DNA of 12,374 nucleotides from JBGSYJ01 sp041750915 (GTDB lineage Bacteria > Acidobacteriota > Thermoanaerobaculia > Gp7-AA8). Made by a program: the position numbers and the translations under genes. Every line of letters begins with the position of its first letter. Positions within the stretch are counted from its first letter, which is position 1. The notes beneath the pieces are model-generated. The model made no database searches. It was not told the origin of the DNA and worked only from the letters and a program-made list of their open reading frames with translations. This document shows positions 1 through 5,315 of this stretch, piece by piece. The stretch lies in contig JBGSYJ010000068.1 of NCBI GenBank assembly GCA_041750915.1, forward strand, positions 1-12,374, written 5' to 3'.

Positions 1-47
1 CCCCCCGCCCCTCCCACCCGCCCGCGCTTGCTCGGGATGACAAGTCC
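1..47 (-). repeat. Interspersed repeat, TGTCATCCCGAG family, copy 1 (cut by window edge)
   Basis: Read on the minus strand, positions 47 to 33 give GACTTGTCATCCCGAG. The same 16-mer occurs on the plus strand at the other two copies (2831 and 4418). It is followed by the same kind of G-rich run: on the minus strand, 23 to 1 has runs of three to six G separated by one or two bases, which fits an intramolecular G-quadruplex. The element probably extends past the left edge. No gene is visible in bases 1-189 apart from this element and the leader of the nitroreductase gene. Confidence 0.7.
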
Positions 48-189
48 CGAAGATCGCTCGACACTCGGGGTGACACGAGTTTCACGGCAGCGTCAGAGGC
101 CGTGACATGAATCACACGTCGGCGTGAGTCGAGTCATCGCCGCACATCCGGTTGTCATGTCAAATCGGAGTCACCGAAGGAGTCTCGAC

Positions 190-1221
190 ATGAAGACTAC
201 AGATCACAGACGCGAGCCCTGGATCATCGATGAGTCCGAGTTTTACGAACAGGAAAGTCGACGCGGCGAGATGGAGTTCCTGATTCGCTATGCGGTCCTT
301 GCTCCGTCGGGTCACAACACGCAGCCCTGGCGATTCTCAATCGTGAATGATGGCATCGAAGTCTTTGCCGACTACACGCGCAGCCTGCCTCACGTCGACC
401 CCGATCACCGGGAACTGCTGATGAGTGTCGGCGCGGCCATCATGAATCTCCGCGTCGCAGCCGCACATTTCGGCTATGAAACGACCGTGATGTACCACCG
501 GGATGCGCGTGAAACGCCGCCTGTCGCGCTCGTCACCTTCCGGGAGACGTGCGAAACGGATCCTTCCCTGAAACGATTCTTTCCCGCGATCGTGCGGCGC
601 CATACGAACAGGCAGCCGTTCGACGGCGAGCCACTCCGCATGGAAGCCCTCTCCGCGCTCTGCGACGTCGCGGACGCGCATCCGGACTTCGTCCAGTTTT
701 TTCTTCCCCGAGACAAGGCGATGATCTCCCGGCTCGTCGCGGAGGGCGACCGCATGCTGATGGAAAATCGTGCAGTGCGGGAGGAGCTTGCAGACTGGGT
801 ACGGCCGTCGCGAAGTGATGCGACCGACGGCATCTGCGCGGACGCATTCGGCATTCCCGAGATCCTCTCACCCGCCGCTTCCTCGCTCATTCGCAGAGCA
901 GACCTCGGGGGCATGCAGGCCCGTCGCGATATTGCATTGCTCGACTCTTCCCCGCTGCTTCTCGTAATCACCTCAGATGATGATCAGGTGTCGCTCCTCA
1001 AGGCCGGCCAGGTTCTCGAGCGGATCCTGCTTGCTGCGACGCTCGAGGATCTGCAGTACTCGTTCATGAATCAGCCCGTTCAGGTCGCGACGCTTCGAGA
1101 TCTATTGACCCCGCTCGCTCGTTCGCCGTATCCGCCGCAGGTCCTCGTCAGGATCGGGAACGCGCCGCCGGTGGAACAGCCGATGCCCAGACGGGATCTT
1201 TCGGAAGTGATCGCGCCGTAG
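190..1221 (+). CDS. Acg-family nitroreductase-like FMN-binding protein
   Basis: Predicted cytosolic flavoprotein of 343 residues in the nitroreductase superfamily, closest in layout to the Acg family (mycobacterial Rv2032 type). Seen: an N-terminal motif at residues 33-50 with APSGHNTQPWRF, the usual flavin-pocket signature of this superfamily; RRHTNRQPF in the middle, characteristic of Acg-like proteins; and a C-terminal PPQVLVRIG segment. The open frame could begin at 124, but I chose the ATG at 190 because AAGGAG lies 7 nt upstream and the extra 22 residues are not family-like. Acg members resemble fused nitroreductase halves and some may sequester flavin rather than reduce a substrate, so no reaction is claimed. 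It converges on the cyclic-nucleotide-fold gene, with a 42-bp-arm palindrome between them that could terminate both. Confidence 0.85.
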   Translation: MKTTDHRREPWIIDESEFYEQESRRGEMEFLIRYAVLAPSGHNTQPWRFSIVNDGIEVFADYTRSLPHVDPDHRELLMSVGAAIMNLRVAAAHFGYETTVMYHRDARETPPVALVTFRETCETDPSLKRFFPAIVRRHTNRQPFDGEPLRMEALSALCDVADAHPDFVQFFLPRDKAMISRLVAEGDRMLMENRAVREELADWVRPSRSDATDGICADAFGIPEILSPAASSLIRRADLGGMQARRDIALLDSSPLLLVITSDDDQVSLLKAGQVLERILLAATLEDLQYSFMNQPVQVATLRDLLTPLARSPYPPQVLVRIGNAPPVEQPMPRRDLSEVIAP

Positions 1222-1245
1222 CGTGTGGTCATTGGGGCATAGACA

Positions 1246-1380
1246 CTAACTCTAGATCGTAGTGTCTTAGAAAGACGAATGTTGAATGTTGAAATTGTGA
1301 ATGTTGAATGTTGAATGGGACACCGGTCTTCATTCAACATTCAGCATTCACAATTTCAACATTCAACATTCGGTCTCTTG
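1246..1380. repeat. Palindromic intergenic element, AATGTTGAA family, copy A
   Basis: Two 42-nt arms (1276-1317 and 1331-1372) are reverse complements with one mismatch, around a 13-nt spacer containing ACCGGT. The arms are made of the reiterated word AATGTTGA. The left flank (TAGATCGTAGT, around 1253-1263) and the right flank (CGGTCTC, 1371-1377) recur at copy B (8358-8495) in the same orientation. That makes this a discrete dispersed element rather than a lone hairpin. It lies between the convergent nitroreductase and cyclic-nucleotide-fold genes, where such a stem could end transcription from both sides, although neither arm is followed by a clean T-run. Confidence 0.85.
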
Positions 1381-1399
1381 TCGCCCCTGGCGCTGCGGA

Positions 1400-1882
1400 C
1401 TACCGCTGACTCGAACGCCGACCTGGGGTCGCCGACTTCCTCCAGAAATCGCGCCGGATCACGTCGTAGGTGTGCATGACGTCCTGGCTAAGCTGATGAA
1501 GGAGCGCGAACCAGATTGCAGGATGTTCGTCGACCAGACGCCGGAGGTCGGCTTCCGGGATGAGACTCAGCTCGGCGCGGGTCCGTGCAACCGCCGTCGA
1601 ATGGTGGTTGCGGAACGTCAGAACCGCGGATAGGCCAAGGATTCGATCGGGGCGAGCCGTATCGATTCTCGCCTCGCGGCCCGTGCGATCCTGCACCAGA
1701 TCGACCTCTCCCGAGCGAAGAACGTAGACTCCATTGGGTTTCTCGTCTTCCCTGAAAAGAATGGTTCCCGGTGCAACGGTCTGAACTGCGAGAGGATCGT
1801 ACAGCGCTGCGAGGGGGCATGGTGGCCCTTCGCTCCCGAAACGCGCGACTTCGAAGCTGGCCGTCTCAATCTCTCCCATCAT
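1400..1882 (-). CDS. Stand-alone cyclic-nucleotide-binding-fold protein, no DNA-binding domain
   Basis: A 160-residue protein with the jelly-roll fold of the CRP/CAP_ED family. Seen: the strand-turn pattern APGTILFREDEKPNGVYVL (38-56), then SGEVDLV, then the position of the phosphate-binding cassette at about 81-100, then a C-terminal helical stretch with WFALLHQLSQDV. It ends at residue 160 with a basic tail (RRSSQR). There is no helix-turn-helix, so it is not a CRP-type regulator in the normal sense. The cassette reads ILGLSAVLTFRNHHSTAVA: the Glu of the usual GE motif and the Arg that contacts the cyclic phosphate are both absent, so ligand binding is doubtful. Two adjacent ATGs (1882 and 1879) are possible starts; GAAGG sits too close to the first, so 1879 may be the real one. 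It lies 136 bp downstream of the TauE/SafE gene on the same strand. Confidence 0.8.
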   Translation of the reverse strand: MMGEIETASFEVARFGSEGPPCPLAALYDPLAVQTVAPGTILFREDEKPNGVYVLRSGEVDLVQDRTGREARIDTARPDRILGLSAVLTFRNHHSTAVARTRAELSLIPEADLRRLVDEHPAIWFALLHQLSQDVMHTYDVIRRDFWRKSATPGRRSSQR

Positions 1883-1940
1883 GCCTTCAACAGTAGGCCA
1901 AGGGGGGCTGATGTCCGGTGATCATGGGCACAATGCCGCG

Positions 1941-1990
1941 TGACGCTGCTCGCATCTCTATCGATCTAAGCGTCAAACCGGCTGCGAGCA
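1941..1990. other. Interleaved inverted repeats able to form a compact pseudoknot
   Basis: In the 136-bp gap between the two minus-strand genes, TGACGCT (1941-1947) pairs with AGCGTCA (1969-1975), and GCTCGCA (1948-1954) pairs with TGCGAGC (1983-1989). The order A-B-A'-B' is that of an H-type pseudoknot with two 7-bp stems. It lies just downstream of the TauE/SafE stop codon, so in that transcript it would be a 3' or intercistronic structure. There is a single copy and no covariation support, so chance remains possible. Confidence 0.3.
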
Positions 1991-2018
1991 TGAGCGCGCA
2001 ACGGTGCTCCGATCGGAT

Positions 2019-2768
2019 TCAGCCGAACATGCCGCGAGTCACGATCTCGATGAGAATGAAGGTCCCGATTCCTGCGATGAACATGGCGAAGGCGCGCTTC
2101 AGGACCAGCTGCGGAACGGATGCAATCATGGCCGAACCTGCGACGACCCCGGCGAGCGCGCATGCAGTGAAGGCAGCGGTGTATCGCCAGTCGAGGCTCA
2201 CGTGCTCCGAGTAGGCGACGTACGCCGCGGCGGAGTTCATCGCGATCACGACGAGCGATGTCCCAACCGCCCGTTTCATCGGAATTCCCGCGGCCAGGAC
2301 GAGCGCCGGCACGATCAGGAAGCCGCCCCCAACTCCCACAAGCCCCGTGAGAAGCCCCACGCCGGCCGCGGAAAGAACGACGAGCGCGAGGTGAACGGGC
2401 CGCGAGCCGTCGTCGATGGACGATCGAAACATCGCTACTGATGCTGCGACCATCACCAGAGCGAAAAATCCGAGCTGAAACGTATCGGAAAGAAGAGATG
2501 CGAACCTTCCTCCCGTGTACGAACCGGCCATCGAGACAATCCCGAAGATGAGCGCAGTCCGGATGTCGACGTTCGCTGCGCGAAGATGCTGCAGCGAGCC
2601 GATGAGACTCGTGGTGCCCACGACGATGAGACTCGTCGCAATGGCGGGCTTTGCTGCCATGCCGACGACATAGACGAGGATCGGGACAGCCAGGATGGAG
2701 CCGCCACCTCCGAGCAAACCGAGGGACACTCCGATCAGTGACGCGAGCAGCAATCCGAGAGTCGCCAT
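2019..2768 (-). CDS. TauE/SafE-family membrane permease (putative sulfite/organosulfonate exporter)
   Basis: A 249-residue inner-membrane protein, mostly hydrophobic, with the internal duplication typical of TauE/SafE (formerly DUF81). The first half has LGLLGGGGSILAVPILVYVVG at 17-36 and the second half has the matching VGVGGGFLIVPALVLAAG at 144-161. About seven or eight membrane segments can be drawn, within the family's usual size range. Some members export sulfite or sulfoacetate, but many have unknown substrates and nothing nearby fixes this one. The start at 2768 is the first ATG of the frame; no good Shine-Dalgarno is visible, and a perfect palindrome lies 5 nt upstream. It is the upstream gene of a possible two-gene unit with the cyclic-nucleotide-fold protein. 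Confidence 0.85.
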   Translation of the reverse strand: MATLGLLLASLIGVSLGLLGGGGSILAVPILVYVVGMAAKPAIATSLIVVGTTSLIGSLQHLRAANVDIRTALIFGIVSMAGSYTGGRFASLLSDTFQLGFFALVMVAASVAMFRSSIDDGSRPVHLALVVLSAAGVGLLTGLVGVGGGFLIVPALVLAAGIPMKRAVGTSLVVIAMNSAAAYVAYSEHVSLDWRYTAAFTACALAGVVAGSAMIASVPQLVLKRAFAMFIAGIGTFILIEIVTRGMFG

Positions 2769-2772
2769 CTAT

Positions 2773-2792
2773 AAGTCCAGTGACTGGAGCTT
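2773..2792. promoter_or_regulatory. Candidate operator upstream of the TauE/SafE gene
   Basis: TCCAGT-g-ACTGGA (2776-2788) is a perfect 13-bp palindrome with an odd centre, flanked by AAG and, one base out, CTT. It sits 5 nt before the minus-strand ATG at 2768, overlapping where a ribosome site or promoter would lie. A dimeric regulator is plausible, but a short hairpin in the leader would look the same. Confidence 0.3.
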
Positions 2793-2830
2793 ACATCACC
2801 TGAACCTCACACATCGCGGCGGGATCCGTC

Positions 2831-2879
2831 ATGACTTGTCATCCCGAGCTTGGTCGTGCGGGCGGGAGGGGCGAGGGAA
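2831..2879 (+). repeat. Interspersed repeat, TGTCATCCCGAG family, copy 2
   Basis: Starts with TGACTTGTCATCCCGAGC and matches copy 3 (4415-4461) almost base for base through the G-rich part. Positions 2860-2877 read GGGCGGGAGGGGCGAGGG, four G-runs with 1, 1 and 3-nt spacers, a textbook G-quadruplex pattern. Copy 3 continues into an inverted partner; this copy seems truncated after 2879. Confidence 0.75.
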
Positions 2880-3076
2880 CTCCGGCGATAGTACATCGCT
2901 GATTCGTCACGGAAGGAAGCGCGGGCTCTCATCACTCGAAGGCTCCTCTCGAATTTCAACAGCCAGCGCGCACTGCAACGCTGCATCAATCACGCTGCTT
3001 TTCGATGTGCACAACGGGCGGGCACGCGCCTGTGGAGAGCTGTGGAAAACCACTGAAATTGTAACAGCGAAATCCC
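2880..3076. other. Gene-free stretch upstream of the repeat RNA
   Basis: No convincing gene is seen on either strand. The short open frames across it overlap repeats or the TauE gene and have no family-like composition or ribosome site. It contains TGTGGAGAGCTGTGGAAAAC (around 3030-3050), which loosely recalls DnaA boxes, but there is no cluster. The stretch leads directly into the promoter-like sequence of the repeat RNA. Confidence 0.5.
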
Positions 3077-3105
3077 TTGCTTTCGGCATTGCGCGGACGT
3101 AGATT
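3077..3105 (+). promoter_or_regulatory. Candidate promoter of the tandem-repeat RNA
   Basis: TTGCTT (3077-3082) and TAGATT (3100-3105) are separated by exactly 17 bp. They match the sigma-70 consensus at 3 of 6 and 4 of 6 bases. A start about 7 nt after the -10 falls at 3112-3113, just where the first conserved stem of the repeat array begins (3114). The boxes are weak; the spacing and the placement are the main support. Confidence 0.4.
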
Positions 3106-3112
3106 GCTCTCA

Positions 3113-3505
3113 CTTCAGCACGGACGCTCTATCGCGGATGTCAACGTGTTGAGGTAGCCGGGAAGGTGCGATAGATCATCACGGCAAACGGTTTCGGGAC
3201 GAACGCTCTATCGCGGATGTCAACGTTTCGAAGCTGCCGGGAAGGACGCGATAGGTCATCACGGCAAAATGGTTTCAGCACGAACGCTCTATCGCGGATG
3301 TCAACGTGCTGAAGCTGCCGGGAAGGACGCGATAGGTCATCACGGCAAATGGTTTCGAGACGAACGCTCTATCGCGGATGTCAACGTTTCGAGACTGGCC
3401 GAGGAGACGCGATAGGTCGTCACGGCGAACATTAGCGCGAATGCCCCTTTGCGGATGTTAACGCGCTGAGAAAGGCCTCGGGGTGCAAAGGACCTCGGGG
3501 CTGTT
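3113..3505 (+). repeat. Tandem repeat array, five units of 77-81 bp
   Basis: The conserved word GCGGATGT recurs at 3134, 3213, 3294, 3374 and 3451. Copies 2 and 3 are nearly identical over most of the unit. Copy 4 diverges in its second half, and copy 5 is much diverged while keeping pairing potential. The gradient of divergence toward the right suggests duplication followed by homogenisation of the left copies. Confidence 0.9.
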
Positions 3506-3513
3506 TTGTTTTT
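3475..3513 (+). terminator. Possible terminator at the end of the repeat RNA
   Basis: The last unit's P2 position is replaced by GCCTC (3475-3479) and GGGGC (3497-3501), which pair with one G-U. The U-rich run TGTTTTGTTTTT (3502-3513) follows directly. The stem is short with a long loop that also takes part in the loop-loop helix, so this is a weak intrinsic terminator by itself. It does explain why copy 5 differs from the others. Confidence 0.4.
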
Positions 3514-3521
3514 GGGAGTAG

Positions 3522-3557
3522 ACAGGAGTCAGTAGTCAGTAGACGGCTCGCTCCTGT
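3522..3557. repeat. Small palindrome with reiterated AGTCAGT words
   Basis: ACAGGAG (3522-3528) pairs with CTCCTGT (3551-3557). Between them lies the direct repeat AGTCAGTAGTCAGTAG. The style of reiterated short words closed by an inverted repeat resembles the larger intergenic palindromes elsewhere in the window. Nothing else is seen between the repeat RNA and the gene at 3650. Confidence 0.4.
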
Positions 3558-3637
3558 GTATCAAACTCGCCGCACATCCTTCCCTGCTGAGCACACCGAC
3601 TCCCCTCCTCTCCTCCCCGCGCATATCAGGTTTCCCC

Positions 3638-3643
3638 TATGAT
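3638..3643 (+). promoter_or_regulatory. Candidate -10 box for leaderless expression of the spermidine-synthase-like gene
   Basis: TATGAT matches TATAAT at 5 of 6 bases and lies only 6 nt before the ATG at 3650, so a transcript starting there would be leaderless. No ribosome site precedes the ATG, which fits. No -35 is recognisable. Confidence 0.3.
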
Positions 3644-3649
3644 CCATTC

Positions 3650-4417
3650 ATGAAACTTCGCCGCCAATCCCGGTTCCACCAGATCAGCATCCACGACCGC
3701 TCCGGGATCCGGACCCTGAAGTTCGGCGATGTGGTGCAGACCACCATGAAGATCGACGACCCTTCCGGCGGAGCTCTCGAATACATCGACTTCTTCCATA
3801 TGCCGATGATTCTTCGCGACGGAATCCGAAGTGTACTGTTCGTCGGTCTCGGCGGCGGAAGCGGCCCTACGCAATTCCTCGACGACTATCCAGGCATTCA
3901 GATTGATGTCGTCGAGATCGACGAAGAGATCGTGCGCCTGGCGGCCGACCTCTTCGACTGCCGGGAATCGTCTCGATGCCGGATTCATGTCGGCGACGGT
4001 CTCGACTATCTCGAACAGGCCGACCAGGTCTGGGACCTGATCATCATCGATGCCTACATGATCGAACACGGCGATCTCGTCGTGCCGGACGAGCTGACCA
4101 CCGAAGAGTTCTTCCGGCTCTGCCAGTCACGTCTGTCGGAAGATGGCGTACTCGTCTTCAACTCCGCGGCCACCGTTGATGCGCCGCTCACCCGCGAAGT
4201 CCGCGATTCCCTCTCCGCCGTCTTCCGTTCAATCCTCGGGTTCGAAGTCGTCTCCTCGGACAACGCCGTGCTGCTCGCGTCAGACGCCCCGCTCGAGCAC
4301 CGCACAACGCGGCTCGCACAGAAGGCCCGGGAGGGTCTCGCACGGGGATCGGTCGTACGCAGATCTCTACTTCGCAGGTGCCGTCAGCTTCATCGCGGTT
4401 TGTCCGAAGGAAAGTGA
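3650..4417 (+). CDS. Spermidine-synthase-like Rossmann methyltransferase-fold protein
   Basis: A 255-residue cytosolic protein of the SpeE/spermidine-synthase-like class. Seen: glycine-rich GLGGGSG at 66-72 (nucleoside-binding loop), acidic VEID at 88-91, GDGLDYL at 115-121, DLIIIDAY at 129-136 and PDELTTEEFF at 146-155, all in family order. True spermidine synthases carry two Asp in a DxxD-type motif after strand 4, used for amine binding and catalysis. Here the stretch reads IDAYMIEHGDLVVP and the second Asp is not in place, so polyamine synthesis is doubtful; a different aminopropyl- or methyl-transfer role is possible. The C-terminus is a basic tail rich in Arg. The start is the ATG at 3650, with no ribosome site but a -10-like box close upstream. 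The stop overlaps the border of an interspersed repeat. No S-adenosylmethionine decarboxylase gene is nearby. Confidence 0.75.
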   Translation: MKLRRQSRFHQISIHDRSGIRTLKFGDVVQTTMKIDDPSGGALEYIDFFHMPMILRDGIRSVLFVGLGGGSGPTQFLDDYPGIQIDVVEIDEEIVRLAADLFDCRESSRCRIHVGDGLDYLEQADQVWDLIIIDAYMIEHGDLVVPDELTTEEFFRLCQSRLSEDGVLVFNSAATVDAPLTREVRDSLSAVFRSILGFEVVSSDNAVLLASDAPLEHRTTRLAQKAREGLARGSVVRRSLLRRCRQLHRGLSEGK

Positions 4418-4530
4418 CTTGTCATCCCGAGCTTGGTTGTGCGGGCGGGAGGGGCGAGGGATCTCAGGATGACATTTGGCTCATCCCTCGCCACAATGAC
4501 CTTCGAGTCATTCTGGACATCGGGATGACA
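4418..4530 (+). repeat. Interspersed repeat, TGTCATCCCGAG family, copy 3 (full length)
   Basis: The fullest copy. TGTCATCCCGA (4420-4430) and TCGGGATGACA (4520-4530) are perfect 11-bp terminal inverted repeats. Nested inside are GGCGAGGGAT (4453-4462) with ATCCCTCGCC (4483-4492), and the palindrome AATGAC/GTCATT (about 4495-4512). Positions 4443-4460 form a four-run G-quadruplex motif on the plus strand, about 100 nt before the next gene's start. At about 111 bp with terminal inverted repeats and no gene inside, it resembles a MITE or a REP-type element. Its left border touches the stop codon of the upstream gene. Confidence 0.8.
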
Positions 4531-4559
4531 CCTTGCGCGATTAAGGGGGGTAGCCGCCG

Positions 4560-5300
4560 ATGATCATACAAACCAGCTTCCGTGATCTGGAGACGCCGAC
4601 CGGTTCGATGCGGACGCATGTTTACGCTCCGGCGAAGGAAGGACCGGAGAAATATCCCGGGCTGCTTCTCTATCCTGAAATCTTTCAGCAGACCGCGCCG
4701 ATCGTCCGTCTGGCCACGCAGTTTGCGAGTCATGGGTACGTGGTCATGGCTCCCGAAATTTTCCATGAACACGAGCCTCCGGGCACGGTGTTGGGTTACG
4801 ACGAGGAGGGTAAGGACAAGGGCAACGCTTACAAACAGTCGACCTCGATGTCGAGCTTCGATGCGGATGCTGCCGTCGTCATCGAGGCGCTCGAAGCACA
4901 TCCGCTGTGCAACGGCCGCATCGGTACGGTCGGCTTCTGCATCGGCGGCCACCTCGCCTTTCGCGCCGCGCTCGATCCCCGTATTCTCGCGGCCTGCTGT
5001 TTCTATCCGACCGATCTACATACCGGAACTCTCGGGGCCGGCGGCAACGCTGACACTCTCGATCGCGCCGCGGAGATTCGCGGCGAGCTCGTCATGATTC
5101 TGGGGCGGCAGGATCCTCACGTGCCGACGCAAGGGCGCTCGAAGATTCGGGAGGCGCTCAGCGATGCCGGAATCTTCTTCAGCTGGCACGAGGTCAATGC
5201 GGAGCATGCCTTCATGAGAGATGAAGGACATCGTTACGACGCCGAGACTGCAAGGGTAGCGATGTCGATCGCACTCGGGCTCTTCGGTAGAGCGCTGTGA
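4560..5300 (+). CDS. Dienelactone hydrolase family protein
   Basis: A 246-residue alpha/beta-hydrolase of the dienelactone hydrolase (carboxymethylenebutenolidase) family, probably cytosolic as no signal peptide is seen. The catalytic triad is complete: Cys127 in GFCIGG (the family uses Cys in place of Ser), Asp185 in GRQDPHVP and His216 in EHAFMRDEG. Glu40 in YPEIF matches the Glu that holds the Cys in the classical enzyme. Length is typical. The start ATG at 4560 has a G-run (4545-4550) 9 nt upstream as ribosome site. The glycosyltransferase gene begins 15 nt after the stop, so the two are probably co-transcribed. The classical role is ring opening of dienelactones in chlorocatechol breakdown, but no such pathway gene is here and many family members act on other esters or lactones. 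Confidence 0.9.
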   Translation: MIIQTSFRDLETPTGSMRTHVYAPAKEGPEKYPGLLLYPEIFQQTAPIVRLATQFASHGYVVMAPEIFHEHEPPGTVLGYDEEGKDKGNAYKQSTSMSSFDADAAVVIEALEAHPLCNGRIGTVGFCIGGHLAFRAALDPRILAACCFYPTDLHTGTLGAGGNADTLDRAAEIRGELVMILGRQDPHVPTQGRSKIREALSDAGIFFSWHEVNAEHAFMRDEGHRYDAETARVAMSIALGLFGRAL

Positions 5301-5315
5301 GTCTGGCGGAGACAG

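Larger units (their letters stand above)
3112..3513 (+). ncRNA. Putative structured small RNA of five tandem kissing-hairpin units
   Basis: Five copies of a unit with a period of 77-81 nt; no reading frame spans them. In each unit a P1 stem of 8-10 bp encloses a loop with CTATCGCG and the invariant GCGGATGT(C/T)AACG; a P2 stem (GCCG/CGGC) encloses CGCGATAG, the complement of the loop sequence. P1 arms by copy: 3114-3122/3145-3153, 3192-3201/3224-3233, 3273-3282/3305-3314, 3353-3362/3385-3394, 3432-3439/3462-3469. Loop-loop arms: 3129-3136/3167-3174, 3208-3215/3247-3254, 3289-3296/3328-3335, 3369-3376/3408-3415, 3446-3453/3484-3491. P1 sequence varies between copies (TTCAGCACG, TTCGGGACG, TTCGAGACG, TTAGCGCG) yet stays paired, often through G-U pairs, which argues for RNA on this strand. 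Copy 5 changes three loop-loop pairs by double substitutions. I recognise no described RNA class. It could be a protein-sequestering RNA, a leader of the 3650 gene, or a DNA-level repeat. Confidence 0.7.

Noticed and set aside
124..189. Upstream start for the nitroreductase-like gene
   Set aside because: The ATG at 190 has AAGGAG at proper spacing; the 22 extra residues are Arg/Ser-rich and unlike the family.
3030..3050. DnaA boxes or a replication origin
   Set aside because: Only two loose TGTGGA-type words; no cluster, no AT-rich unwinding region and no dnaA or dnaN nearby.
2907..3113. Small minus-strand gene of 68 residues
   Set aside because: No ribosome site or recognisable composition; it overlaps the promoter region of the repeat RNA.
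3113..3505. CRISPR array
   Set aside because: The units are contiguous repeats of about 80 bp with no unique spacers, there is internal pairing throughout, and no cas gene is present.
3113..3505. Array of integron attC sites
   Set aside because: The units abut directly with no cassettes, and the RYYYAAC/GTTRRRY core boxes are not arranged at both ends; no integrase gene is seen.
3113..3505. Tandem known riboswitch or self-cleaving ribozyme
   Set aside because: The conserved words do not match the cores I know for twister, hammerhead, HDV-like, SAM-II, c-di-GMP-II, fluoride or guanidine RNAs on either strand. A database search could still overturn this.
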